64,000 bases of DNA from Pyropia yezoensis (lineage: Eukaryota; Rhodophyta; Bangiophyceae; Bangiales; Bangiaceae). The notes beneath the pieces were generated by a model, which was not told where the DNA came from, did not search any database, and saw nothing but the letters and a program-made list of their open reading frames with translations. Positions 30,782-41,151 of the stretch are shown piece by piece (position 1 is the first letter of the stretch; each line of letters starts with the position of its first letter). Location of the stretch: NCBI GenBank assembly GCA_009829735.1, contig CM020619.1:22066671-22130670 (forward strand). The letters are read 5' to 3'. A program made the position numbers and the translations under genes.

Positions 30782-31507
30782 TCAACCGGTGCCACGCGCC
30801 AGCTGGCGGTGGTGCGCCTTCCCACGTAAGTGTCTTTCGAATTGAACCACCGAATCAAATTCACGCCCACAGGGATCGCAGCGTGGGAGAGTGGAAGGGC
30901 GGTTCACAGTGTTGCGGTGCCGACGTGAGTTGCGATGGTCGCGTAACCCTGATAGGCTGTTACACGTCACCCCACAGGGTTTCCACCTGTGTGTGCCCAG
31001 TGGGATGCGGCAGGCCTTGGCAATCCGGCGCTGTTCGCGCTGTTCCACCGCCCGCGCGGTGGTCGGCTTGATGTGCCCAATCAGCGGTGGGGGCGGCGCA
31101 ATGAAACGGCACGCCGGTTCATGCGGGGGCAGCAGGAGGCGCCGGTTCGTCCGGGTCGCCGTGCCCGCCGAGGCAGGGCCCTTGCCCTTACCCGAGAGGG
31201 GGGGCTTGGGGGCGGCCCGCCCCAGCAGGGATAAGTGCGGGGGGGCCGTCTGGGTGGAGGTAAAGAAGGCGCTTGCCTGGGGGCTGCGAGCCCCCGGGTG
31301 GTGGTGCCCTCCCACGGGGCCACGTGCCGACGAGCCGCGCGCTGTAGCCGCGCCGCGGATCGTCGTGGGTGCGCGGGTCGTCGGGGGTGCGCGCGTCTTA
31401 GGGTTGCCACGAGACGTTGCCACCGTGTCACGGGTCTTCGCGCCGGAGGATGCCGACGCGGCCGCCACAGCCGAGGAAGAATATTCGGAACCAGATTTGG
31501 AACTCAC
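30782..31507 (-). CDS. Zinc-finger ORF upstream of gag, family A body 1
   Basis: 241 codons in the element leader, without any ATG; the first possible start is a GTG at 31507. A Thr/Arg/Pro-rich N-terminal half (TRAPPTTRAPTTIRGAATAR) is followed by a C-terminal U1/matrin-type C2H2 finger (CDPCGREFDSVVQFERHLRGKAHH; spacing C-x2-C-x12-H-x5-H) and a degenerate second one (PCGVTCNSLSGLRDHRNSRRH). An upstream ATG about 45 bp before, in the same frame, is cut by a TGA, and that TGA also exists in the diverged copy A' near 57780. Expression might need splicing or non-AUG initiation. Known Ty3/gypsy elements rarely have such an ORF 5' of gag. Confidence 0.5.
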   Translation of the reverse strand: MSSKSGSEYSSSAVAAASASSGAKTRDTVATSRGNPKTRAPPTTRAPTTIRGAATARGSSARGPVGGHHHPGARSPQASAFFTSTQTAPPHLSLLGRAAPKPPLSGKGKGPASAGTATRTNRRLLLPPHEPACRFIAPPPPLIGHIKPTTARAVEQREQRRIAKACRIPLGTHRWKPCGVTCNSLSGLRDHRNSRRHRNTVNRPSTLPRCDPCGREFDSVVQFERHLRGKAHHRQLARGTG

Positions 31508-31724
31508 TGGGATTCAACAATCGGTTGACCAAAAAGAAAAAATCCGTGACATCAAGCGCGATGGCAGCGTCAGGGAAATATTCTTTCGGTGTGATTCGTG
31601 AAACCCTCTGCGTTCGTATTACAATGCCCGTGGCAAGCCGAACGCAGGCGGCAACACGACGTCATAATCGCAGAGAGGTCCAAATCACGCACGGAATCGC
31701 AGTCACCGCCAGGTAGAAAGTTGA

Positions 31725-31741
31725 CCTATCTGAAGCTACCA
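31725..31741 (-). other. Primer binding site, body 1
   Basis: Two bases inside LTR2, the - strand reads TGGTAGCTTCAGATAGG. The TGGTAGC start fits the 3' end of initiator Met tRNA (...CUACCA); the rest would need the host tRNA to confirm. Confidence 0.6.
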
Positions 31742-31743
31742 CA

Positions 31744-32713
31744 TGTGAGAACCCACCCACAACCGGGGAGCCCTCAACGTACTCGTGGGGATGTCAGCGG
31801 CTCCTGCCAGCCAATAGGGCGGCAGGTCACGGGGACGAGGAAGGTGGTCTCGACGGGGGTGTGTCTGGGGAAGAAGATGGGCGCGACGTCGGTGGGGATC
31901 GAGGGTACAAAAGGTAAACAGTGTCTTTCGTCCGTTTCTGTGGTTGCCCCCGCCGGTCCCCCCCGGTGGCGCCGAGACCCACGCATTATATACTAGCGTT
32001 GAGGCACCCGAGGTGCCCCAAAGCATGCGTTTCCCCGTCGCCTCACCGGGCGGCACTAGAGGGGAAAAAACCAAGGCATGGCTAGCACAACAAAGCAAAG
32101 GCGGGCGTGCGCCCCCAAAGGGGTAGCACCAGTTCGCCTGAAACGAAGGGGGTCCCGTGGGTGGCGCCCAGCGCGCCCCACCAGCCGGCTCCAACCGCCG
32201 GTCGGCCAGAAGGTCCGACCGGCTGTAAGGGCCAGCGAGGCCAAATTCAATCAATCCCTTGACAGGCCAGCCAGTCACCAACCAGCTGGCCGAATTCAAT
32301 CAATCCAAAAGCCGGCGAGCGAGTCATATCGCATTCAGCCGCCAGCGTGGATGTGTGGTGTCCTCAGTGTCGGTGAATCATGTGACTGGTCCTTGATGCC
32401 AGCTTTCAACCAGCGCAGAGAATAAAATTCAGGCAGCACAGACGGGGATGTCCGCCCGTGGTTGGCCGACGATGTGACTCGTTCCTCGTTGTCGAGTTTC
32501 GACGTCCATGACAGGGTTCCGACAGTGCGTTGACGGCGGCTTTCGTGCGGCCGGCCGTCGTCTGCCAAATTTCAGGGATACAGCGTGGTGTCGCCCAGGG
32601 TAGTGGGGAATTGATGTGTCTTGGGGGGAGTTATCGGGGCAGGACATGTAAGGGGAGGTCCCAGTCCATATCGCCTGGGTTTCAGGTGTGCATTTAAGGG
32701 GCAAAACCTTCCA
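31744..32713 (-). repeat. LTR2 of the family A array (shared inner LTR)
   Basis: 970 bp, serving as 3' LTR of body 2 and 5' LTR of body 1. It resembles LTR1 except near LTR positions 107 and 386, where it has the LTR3 base. This is consistent with a recombinant LTR plus private changes in LTR1. Confidence 0.95.
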
Positions 32714-32726
32714 CCTCCCCCCCCTT
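32714..32726 (-). other. Polypurine tract, body 2
   Basis: Same purine tract as at 26033-26045, directly adjacent to LTR2. Confidence 0.85.
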
Positions 32727-33321
32727 AGGACGTGCGATAAAGAATCGCGTCGAAGACTTCAGGGGCGTGCACAAGGTCTTGCTTTGTCGGCCAAGAGTTC
32801 TCGCTGACGTCGCAGCTTTTCCATTTGACGAGGTACTGCAGTCGGCCACGGCGCTTTCGTGACCGTTCAATGGAGTCCACTTCATACTCGACCGAACCAG
32901 TCTGAAATGCAACCGGGGGTGGAGCAGGAGGAGGTCGACCATACGGATCAGCGCGGTACGGCTTCAGGAGGCTGGCATGGAAGGCGTTGTGAACCTTGCG
33001 ATCGAGAACAGCTTGAGGAAGATTGAGACGGAACGTGACGTCATTGATGCTCTCCGTGACTTTGTTGGGGCCGGAGTATTTTGTCATCAGCTTACGGGCG
33101 CCATGTAAAGCGTCGGGCAAGAGGTTCTTGGTGCTGAGGAGCACGAGGTCGCCCATAGTGATTATGCATGGTCGGCGATGACGGTTTGCGTACGCCGAGC
33201 GCGCCTCATTGGCGCTATTTATGGCGGCGATAGCCGTCTTTTGAGCATGGTGGAGGCTGGTTAGCCAATCCGGCACGGCTGGTAGACTTGAGTTCTTGCT
33301 GTCGAGGATGTCCATAGGCAC
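32725..33321 (-). pseudogene. Integrase C-terminal region and chromodomain, family A body 2
   Basis: Same as 26044-26640 at +6681 bp; no residue difference seen. Confidence 0.85.
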
Positions 33322-33866
33322 GGTCCTTGGTTCGAACCCGTAGATTAATAAGAATGGAGAGTACGTCGTTACGGCATTAGGTGACCGGTTGTACGCAACT
33401 TCCGCGGCAACGAGGAAAAGATCTCAGTCGCCTTGATGATGGTTGAAGACGCTTCTGAGGATTTCTTCAATCTTCTTGTTCATAATCTCAGTTCGGCCGT
33501 CTGTCTGCGGGTGGTAGGCCGACGAGGCTTTGATGTTGACCTTGAGAATCCCCGTCTGTGACCGCCAGAAATTGGAGAAAAAATGGGGTCGCGGTCGCAG
33601 ACGACTTCTTGTGGTAGGCCGTGGTTACGATAGACGTGAACGTGGTAGAGTTGAGCTGTGACCGGCGCTGTACATTCCGGCTTCATTGGTGCCAGGCGAA
33701 TCATCTTGGTGAGTCGGTCAACAACGACATAAATGCCGTTGTTGCCTCGTGGTGTCAGTGGCAGTGGGGTGATAAAGTCCATGGAGACACTTGCCCATCT
33801 TTGGCTTGGGGGTTCGAGTGGTTTGAGGTGACCCAGAGGTGAATGAGTGCTAGCCTTGTTCCGCTA
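33322..33866 (-). pseudogene. Integrase core, family A body 2, broken
   Basis: Carries the same TAG (33864-33866), six-A frameshift (33578-33583) and TGA (33424-33426) as body 1, showing that the lesions predate the duplication. Confidence 0.85.
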
Positions 33867-35666
33867 GCACGAATCACATGATTGTACGTATCTTTGGATG
33901 TCCTGCCGCATAGTCTTCCAGTAGTATTTGGAAGCAACGGCCATGGTAGTTTTCTTCACTCCGATGTGCCCTTGGCGGGGGACGTCGTGGTAGTCGTGGA
34001 GGAGTCTTTGGCGTAGAGTACCAGCGGGGATGCACGTACGGTCACCTCGTTTCAACAACCTCATATGTAGCCGGAAGGGATATACCGGGTTCTTGGCTAG
34101 GTCTGCATACTCGGGGTCCGCTTTGTACTCTTGTTCTAGGGTGGCAAGGTCTTGATCGCTTTGGTTGATGGTCATGAGGTTGTTGATTTCAGATTTCTTG
34201 GGGGTTTCGTCAATGGTTTTGGTCAGAACTCGACTGAGGAGATCTTTGTTGGGTTCGTGCTTGTCCGGGGCATCTTGGGGTTGCCTGGAAAGGGCATCAG
34301 CTACGGCGTTGGAGGTGCCTTTGATCGGGACAATCTTGAACTGGAATTGATCTAGAAGCTCGAGCCACTTGACTTGGCGGTCATTCAGCCTTTCTTGGGT
34401 TCGCAGGTATCTTAAGGACTCGTGGTCGGTATGGACATCAAAGGATCTTCCGTGGAGGTAGCAGCGCCAGTGCCGGATGGCTTGGACCACTACGAGCAGC
34501 TCACGTTCGCGGATGCTGTAGCGCTGCTCGTGGATGTTCAAGGTCAGTGAGAAGAATGCCACTGGACGCCGTCCCTTTCCGTCATCTTTTTCGAGGACTG
34601 CGCCAACAGCATACCCGCTGGCATCGGTAGACACGTAGATGGAATATCGTTGGTCAATCGGCCTTAATACCGGCGCACTTGTTGTCAAAGTCTGCAGCTG
34701 CGCGAAGGCTTTCTGGGCGTCCGGGGTCCACTCAAATTCGACCTTCCCCGTCAACCTTGTAAGCGGGGTAGCAACTGTGGCCATTCCCTTGATAAATCGG
34801 CGATAGAAGTTGACCATCTCGAGGAAAGTCTGCACGTCCTTCTTGCTCGTGGGGGTTGCCCACGTCCAAATGGCTTGAACCTTCTGGTCCTCCATAGAAA
34901 AGCCTGCGTCAGACATGACGTGGCCGAGGTAATCGACAGTGGTTCGAGCGAATTGGCACTTACTCGCCTTGGCGTAGAGCTTGTGTTCTCGTAGCTTGGC
35001 CAGTGTTTTTCTCAGGTGCTCGAGATGATCCTCGTAGGTTTCGCTGTAGACCAAAATGTCGTCTAAGTAGACGCAGATGAAGTCGTACAGGTAGGGTCTG
35101 AACACATAGTTCATCAAGTTCATAAAAACTGCGCGGGCGTTGGTCAGTCCGAAGGGTAGGACAGTAAACTCGTAGATTCCATACTTGGTCCGAAACGCCA
35201 TCAATGGGATGGTATCAGGGTCCAGCCGGATCTGGTGGTAGCCAGAGCGGAGGTCAATCTTCGTGAAGTACTTGGCCTTTCGGAGTTGATCAAAGATGTC
35301 ATCGATACGTGGTAGAGGATATGCATTCTTGACAGTGGCCTTGTTCAATGCTCGGTAGTCGATGCACATCCGCCAGCCGCCGTCCTTCTTCGCCGCAAAT
35401 AGATCGGAGGAGCCCCATGGTGAGGAACTTGGCTGGATGAATCCTCTCCGAATCAGGGTCGCAAGTTGCGTCCTGAGTTCATCGAGTTCCCACTCGGAAA
35501 GGCGGTAAATACCGCTGCGACGTGGTTCAGCGTCGTCGGTCAGCTTGATGCTAAAATTGTGACCACGCTCGGCAGGGAGTCCGTCTCGAAGTTCAGTCGG
35601 GAAGATGTCAGCGTACTCCTTGAGAATTTCTTGGACTTCATCATTGTCTTCAGCCTCTCCCATCAT
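33864..35666 (-). pseudogene. Reverse transcriptase, RNase H and integrase zinc domain, family A body 2
   Basis: 600 residues, identical to body 1 except Gly in LTGKVEFEW where body 1 has Trp (one base near 34747 versus 28066). Gly is the residue in the diverged copy A' (RLTGNVDLEW), so body 1 carries the derived state. Confidence 0.9.
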
Positions 35667-35711
35667 GATGGCGTTGATACCAAAGCTGCTTGAAGGGTCT
35701 TCAGACTGCAG

Positions 35712-36329
35712 CTAGATGGCGAAGACAGGCACCCTTTGGATGAGGTCGCGTGCGAGCCGTTGCCGGCTTATGAGGCCCTCCGGTTTTTTGAGGGAGGCGG
35801 TGATAGTGATACTCTTGTGGTTGAAATTAAAGGATATCTTGTTCTTTTTGTTGTTGATCTTGGAGCCCTTGTCATCGCGCCATTTCTTACCGAGAATAAC
35901 TTCGTACGAATTTAGGTCGCATACAGCGAACCGTAGTCGTTTTTGGTAGAGACCGATGTGAATCTCTAAGGGTTCAATGGTTTCCGCGAGTACATGGGAA
36001 CGTCCATCCGGCATGTTTGCAGCGAAGTCCGTGTCAGTGGTCTTGACATTCAGGGTTTTTATGAGGCGCCTGGAGACGACGTTGATGGGAGGTCCGTCGT
36101 CGAACAGCACCTTAACAATGTGACCATTGACGGAAGCAGTAGAAAGCACTAGCCCGAGACGCGGGCCTTCAAAGGGTGACGACTTGTTTTCCGGAACCAA
36201 AGGAGCATCTTTCACCGTTGTTGACGACGGTAGCTGCTTCAGTTCCGTAGGTCTTTTGGGCAGTCCTTTGCCAAGTGCCCCTTCTCGCGACAGCGGAGGC
36301 AGAGGACCTCGCGCATACAGCGCTGGCAT
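35712..36329 (-). CDS. Protease (pro) frame, family A body 2
   Basis: Same as 29031-29648, including the DDG in place of D(S/T)G and the terminal TAG (35712-35714) in frame with RT. Confidence 0.7.
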   Translation of the reverse strand: MPALYARGPLPPLSREGALGKGLPKRPTELKQLPSSTTVKDAPLVPENKSSPFEGPRLGLVLSTASVNGHIVKVLFDDGPPINVVSRRLIKTLNVKTTDTDFAANMPDGRSHVLAETIEPLEIHIGLYQKRLRFAVCDLNSYEVILGKKWRDDKGSKINNKKNKISFNFNHKSITITASLKKPEGLISRQRLARDLIQRVPVFAI

Positions 36330-37117
36330 TCCTCTGGCGTGAGCTTCTCAACCTTGATGCTAGAAATGTCCATGGGGACGACACCCGTCACAGACGGCTT
36401 CCCAGGGATGCTGCTGAGGTTGTTCGTGAAGCACGAGGCTCCAGATTTGGCAGCTTCTACGCGCAGGGCGTCAGTCATTACAGGCTCTAGTTCAGTGTTG
36501 TTTTTGAGGCACAGTGCCTGCCAGATGTCCCGCTTCAGACCTCGCGTGTAGCGGTCAAAATTTTCAGCTTCAGTGATGTCTGGGATGTCCACGACGCCGC
36601 TCAGGAAAGTCTTGTTAAACGTCCCGACGTCCTCAATCTGTCGCCATGCGTGCAGCTTGTCGCGTGCCGCCTGCGTCTTGTTCAGGGGGCTGAAGCGCCG
36701 GATGAGTGCAGCACGGAAGACGTCCCTGCTCGGAACGTCCGTAGTCTGACTATAGGTGTGCCACGAATTGAACGCTTCTCCATCGAGATAGGTGCAAGCG
36801 ACACGACACGCTTCGGCGGGTTCACCCAGCCGGACGTAGGAGTCCATACGGGAGCACCAAGCTTCAATGGTCCCGGGTTTGCCAGAGAACAGCCCGGGCT
36901 TGTTGGGCCGCGCGGATTGTAAGTTCTCGCGGGCTACTTTCGCCTTGGTCTCGGCGAGCTGCTGCTTCGTGTCTGCCAGTTCGAACTTGTGTGCCTCGAG
37001 CTCGTCACGCATCTGCGTCACAAATGTCGTAAGCTGATTCCATGCTTCGACACTGGGGGTGCCGGATGCCGACCCAGAAATGACAGGGGTCCCGACAGCA
37101 GTACTCGAGGGGTCCAT
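36239..37117 (-). CDS. Gag, family A body 2
   Basis: 292 residues with a coiled-coil-like N-terminus, gag core and one CCHC knuckle, as in body 1. The -1 frameshift heptamer is at 36254-36260. Confidence 0.9.
   Translation of the reverse strand: MDPSSTAVGTPVISGSASGTPSVEAWNQLTTFVTQMRDELEAHKFELADTKQQLAETKAKVARENLQSARPNKPGLFSGKPGTIEAWCSRMDSYVRLGEPAEACRVACTYLDGEAFNSWHTYSQTTDVPSRDVFRAALIRRFSPLNKTQAARDKLHAWRQIEDVGTFNKTFLSGVVDIPDITEAENFDRYTRGLKRDIWQALCLKNNTELEPVMTDALRVEAAKSGASCFTNNLSSIPGKPSVTGVVPMDISSIKVEKLTPEECQRCMREVLCLRCREKGHLAKDCPKDLRN
36254..36260 (-). promoter_or_regulatory. Putative -1 frameshift heptamer, body 2
   Basis: CCCAAAA on - in the gag zero frame, five codons before the gag stop, as in body 1. 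Confidence 0.7.
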
Positions 37118-37462
37118 CGTTTCCAGAAGTGAATTCCCAAAATTATAAATTCACAGGACAAACCGACCTGGACTTACAGAGAAATGCCCAGTTGAAGTCC
37201 GGATTGATCTGTGCAAGTACTTTGGTCAAGCGAGGTAGTGGCGCGCGATAATTGGTCCAGTGCCGTGGGATCGCGGCAACGAGATCAAAAACGTGCAACA
37301 CTATTTCGTTCAAACTAATCACAAGTAGATCGTACGAGGGCGCGCAATCGGAGTTTCGGTCGGCGTCCGCGCTCGGGCCCGAGTCGGTGTCGTCGGATTC
37401 TTGCGCGGGGGGGGCGATCAGAGGGGGAAAATCGGGCTCTCGCGGTTGATCAATGGGGGTTG

Positions 37463-38188
37463 TCAACCGGTGCCACGCGCCAGCTGGCGGTGGTGCGCCT
37501 TCCCACGTAAGTGTCTTTCGAATTGAACCACCGAATCAAATTCACGCCCACAGGGATCGCAGCGTGGGAGAGTGGAAGGGCGGTTCACAGTGTTGCGGTG
37601 CCGACGTGAGTTGCGATGGTCGCGTAACCCTGATAGGCTGTTACACGTCACCCCACAGGGTTTCCACCTGTGTGTGCCCAGTGGGATGCGGCAGGCCTTG
37701 GCAATCCGGCGCTGTTCGCGCTGTTCCACCGCCCGCGCGGTGGTCGGCTTGATGTGCCCAATCAGCGGTGGGGGCGGCGCAATGAAACGGCACGCCGGTT
37801 CATGCGGGGGCAGCAGGAGGCGCCGGTTCGTCCGGGTCGCCGTGCCCGCCGAGGCAGGGCCCTTGCCCTTACCCGAGAGGGGGGGCTTGGGGGCGGCCCG
37901 CCCCAGCAGGGATAAGTGCGGGGGGGCCGTCTGGGTGGAGGTAAAGAAGGCGCTTGCCTGGGGGCTGCGAGCCCCCGGGTGGTGGTGCCCTCCCACGGGG
38001 CCACGTGCCGACGAGCCGCGCGCTGTAGCCGCGCCGCGGATCGTCGTGGGTGCGCGGGTCGTCGGGGGTGCGCGCGTCTTAGGGTTGCCACGAGACGTTG
38101 CCACCGTGTCACGGGTCTTCGCGCCGGAGGATGCCGACGCGGCCGCCACAGCCGAGGAAGAATATTCGGAACCAGATTTGGAACTCAC
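37463..38188 (-). CDS. Zinc-finger ORF upstream of gag, family A body 2
   Basis: Same 241-codon frame without ATG as 30782-31507, with one intact and one degenerate C2H2-like finger. Confidence 0.5.
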   Translation of the reverse strand: MSSKSGSEYSSSAVAAASASSGAKTRDTVATSRGNPKTRAPPTTRAPTTIRGAATARGSSARGPVGGHHHPGARSPQASAFFTSTQTAPPHLSLLGRAAPKPPLSGKGKGPASAGTATRTNRRLLLPPHEPACRFIAPPPPLIGHIKPTTARAVEQREQRRIAKACRIPLGTHRWKPCGVTCNSLSGLRDHRNSRRHRNTVNRPSTLPRCDPCGREFDSVVQFERHLRGKAHHRQLARGTG

Positions 38189-38405
38189 TGGGATTCAACA
38201 ATCGGTTGACCAAAAAGAAAAAATCCGTGACATCAAGCGCGATGGCAGCGTCAGGGAAATATTCTTTCGGTGTGATTCGTGAAACCCTCTGCGTTCGTAT
38301 TACAATGCCCGTGGCAAGCCGAACGCAGGCGGCAACACGACGTCATAATCGCAGAGAGGTCCAAATCACGCACGGAATCGCAGTCACCGCCAGGTAGAAA
38401 GTTGA

Positions 38406-38422
38406 CCTATCTGAAGCTACCA
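38406..38422 (-). other. Primer binding site, body 2
   Basis: TGGTAGCTTCAGATAGG on -, two bases inside LTR3; this is the PBS of the outer 5' end. Confidence 0.6.
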
Positions 38423-38424
38423 CA

Positions 38425-39394
38425 TGTGAGAACCCACCCACAACCGGGGAGCCCTCAACGTACTCGTGGGGATGTCAGCGGCTCCTGCCAGCCAATAGGG
38501 CGGCAGGTCACGGGGACGAGGAAGGTGGTCTCGACGGGGGTGTGTCTGGGGAAGAAGATGGGCGCGACGTCGGTGGGGATCGAGGGTACAAAAGGTAAAC
38601 AGTGTCTTTCGTCCGTTTCTGTGGTTGCCCCCGCCGGTCCCCCCCGGTGGCGCCGAGACCCACGCATTATATACTCCCGTTGGGGCACCCAAGGTGCCCC
38701 AAAGCATGCGTTTCCCCGTCGCCTCACCGGGCGGCACTAGAGGGGAAAAAACCAAGGCATGGCTAGCACAACGAAGCAAAGGCGGGCGTGCGCCCCCAAA
38801 GGGGTAGCACCAGTTCGCCTGAAACGAAGGGGGTCCCGTGGGTGGCGCCCAGCGCGCCCCACCAGCCGGCTCCAACCGCCGGTCGGCCAGAAGGTCCGAC
38901 CGTCTGTAAGGGCCAGCGAGGCCAAATTCAATCAATCCCTTGCCAGGCCAGCCAGTCACCAACCAGCTGGCCGAATTCAATCAATCCAAAAGCCGGCGAG
39001 CGAGTCATATCGCATTCAGCCGCCAGCGTGGATGTGTGGTGTCCTCAGTGTCGGTGAATCATGTGACTGGTCCTTGATGCCAGCTTTCAACCAGCGCAGA
39101 GAATAAAATTCAGGCAGCACAGACGGGGATGTCCGCCCGTGGTTGGTCGACGATGTGACTCGTTCCTCGTTGTCGAGTTTCGACGTCCATGACAGGGTTC
39201 CGACAGTGCGTTGACGGCGGCTTTTGTGCGGCCGGCCGTCGTCTGCCAAATTTCAGGGATACAGCGTGGTGTCGCCCAGGGTAGTGGGGAATTGATGTGT
39301 CTTGGGGGGAGTTATCGGGGCAGGACATGTAAGGAGAGGTCCCAGTCCATATCGCCTGGGTTTCAGGTGTGGATTTAAGGGGCAAATCCTTACA
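38425..39394 (-). repeat. LTR3 of the family A array (outer 5' LTR)
   Basis: 970 bp, ending TTACA on + where the other LTRs end TTCCA. It is followed by the target duplication. About 15 differences from LTR1 were seen by eye, for example around 38673-38690 and 39147-39385. Confidence 0.95.
38666..38673 (-). promoter_or_regulatory. TATA box of family A 5' LTR
   Basis: TATATAAT on - inside LTR3; conserved at 25304-25311 and 31985-31992. Transcription would start about 30 bp further left, near 38635-38640, leaving roughly 210 bp of R/U5. Confidence 0.5.
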
Positions 39395-39399
39395 ACTTG
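39395..39399. other. Target site duplication (right), ACTTG
   Basis: Matches 25058-25062; B2 coding sequence resumes here. Confidence 0.95.
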
Positions 39400-40260
39400 T
39401 GTTACAACATAGGGGGTGCCCAGGAGCAGGGGCACCGACATGTTCTCAACCACATCATAGGTCACATCGACCTCATGAGTCCCTAGCCTAGTTGGCAGGG
39501 TCACGGCACCAACAACGGGAAGTACCCCACCGTTGATGTCGATCAAATAGATAGCCTTGGACTTCCAACGTTGGAGTCCCACTTGCGTGGGTAACAGCGA
39601 CTTGCGTATCAAGGAAGAGCCTGAACCAGTATCAAGTACGATACGGGCACAGCATGCACGGTCTGGGAAAAGTTGCACCCGGCCAGCCACCTGGAAATTC
39701 TCTCCTGTTAGCACAGCGATGACCCATCGTGGGTTTATGTTTTCGGGGAGTCCTACCCGAGGTGAGCGAACTCCTTTAGGTCGACACAGTATGCGAAAGA
39801 GTTGGTTCGTCCTCTTGACCCACTTGGCCGAGGCTGCCGTTGCGAGCTTAGGACGGCCAGGTCCAACGGTGACTTGTTTCCCGCCGACTTGGCATCGGAA
39901 GCTGAGGTCGTATGTTGCCCGTCTTGAGGACCTCCTCTTTGCGCTGGTGCTGGATCTTTCCTTGACCGAGCGCCGAGTGTCTGCGTCCGTACTCCGGTGA
40001 GTTCTTTGCAACCTTGGCCCGGCATGGCTTGGCCCAGCGCTGGTCAGAGACTTTCACGTGCTTCCAGGAACGTTGGTGGGTGTACTTGGAGGGGCGGGAG
40101 CCTCCGGCGGCTACTGGTGATGTCTCGTTGGCGTAGTACGTCGGGGCGCCTCGACCGCCTTACTACGTTATTCCGTCATCCTCTGGGTCCCGTCGTGCTG
40201 CTGACGAGTCGCTGGCGTACGCTCCCGCGGCGCAGCGCGCGCACCGGGAGGAAGACTTGA
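39395..40260 (-). pseudogene. Protease and gag-side remnant of family B (B2), 5' half
   Basis: The frame at about 40057-39395 reads, on -, a basic segment (KVSDQRWAKPCRAKVAKNSPEYG) and, in the neighbouring frame, a retropepsin domain (RIVLDTGSGSSLIRKSLLP with an intact DTG, then DINGGVLPVVGAVTLP, SVPLLLGTPYVV), which runs into the family A insertion. The continuation is at 25062. A change of frame occurs near 39850-40010. No complete gag and no 5' LTR are present; beyond about 40260 the element appears truncated against family C. Confidence 0.75.
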
Positions 40261-40398
40261 GGGCAAGGAAGATGGGAGTCCAGGGAGAAGGGAGAACGGA
40301 AAAGGCGGAGAGAATTGTTGCTCGGACGGGTGCTTGCTTGTTTCCTTGTAGTGCCATTCTTGTTGTGCTTGTTTTCTTAATACACCCGTTTCTTTTTC

Positions 40399-41107
40399 TT
40401 AGCCATCGTGTTCCGCGTCCGTTGCGGTCGAGCCCGTCTCGTCCTGCAAGCCCTGGTCAGCTCCTTCCTTCCAGTCATCCTCCGAGTCTGACTCTATGAT
40501 CTTGCCAGCTCTGGCCACAGGAGTGCCTTCAATCCCGTTTCGCCGTGTGTAGGCGCAGACATCAGCAATGGGCAACCGGCTGGAGGGCTCCCAGGTGGCA
40601 TCGGCTGGGTTGAAAGCGAACCAGCGCACCCGCAGGTACAAGCGTCCCTCCACCCAGGCATGGTCAAAAAAACTTGACGTAGACGTATTCTCGACCTTCT
40701 TTTCGGGATGACCAGGGTACTGTAGTGCGCTTACGCCCGGTCAGGTCCCGCCTTCTTGGCGGTGGAGCTCGAGTTACGAGGTCACTGCTCACCGTGTACG
40801 AAGAGCCATCCAGGTCTAGAAGGAATGTCCAGCCGTCCGTGCTCAGGATTTCATAGGGACCGTTCGTCATGGTGTCCAGCTTCCCCCAAGTCTTGCTGTA
40901 ATTGTTCATGATATCCCAGTCGCCATCACCCAGCTCCTTGTTTTCTTCCCGGACACCCTTGTCGTAGTCCCGCTTGTATCGCTCCTGGGTCTTCGCGATC
41001 GACTCCTTGACTCGTGGAAGAAGTAGCTTCATTTGGTCCAGGAACTCGTTCTTTGCCTTGGGGCCCGACTTCAGGGAACGCTGGAGACCGTCCGGTTTGC
41101 TTTCCAA
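40399..41107 (-). pseudogene. Integrase C-terminal region and chromodomain, family C
   Basis: 41107-40664 encodes KLLLPRVKESIAKTQERYKRD, GPYEILSTDGWTF and REYVYVKFF. A frameshift at an A-run near 40668 separates the chromodomain LYLRVRWFAFNPADATWEPSS (40653-40399), which ends in an acidic tail. Confidence 0.8.
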
Positions 41108-41151
41108 GAAGAAGTAGGTCAGCCACCTTGGGGTGACAAAATCAAGTAGAG

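Larger units (their letters stand above)
25063..39394 (-). mobile_element. Family A chromovirus tandem array: three LTRs, two bodies
   Basis: Order on +: LTR1 25063-26032, body 1 26033-31743, LTR2 31744-32713, body 2 32714-38424, LTR3 38425-39394. The period is exactly 6681 bp and each LTR is 970 bp. Both bodies read on -, so LTR3 is the outer 5' LTR. Each body has a PBS, zinc-finger ORF, gag, pro, RT-RNase H-integrase and chromodomain, and a polypurine tract. The whole array carries one pair of flanking ACTTG duplications and sits inside the B2 pol. Both bodies share the same stops and frameshifts. Confidence 0.95.

Noticed and set aside
40163..40357. Short Cys-containing - frame as the Gag zinc knuckle of B2
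   Set aside because: CARCAAGAYA lacks the His/Cys spacing of a CCHC knuckle, and the frame does not connect to the protease.
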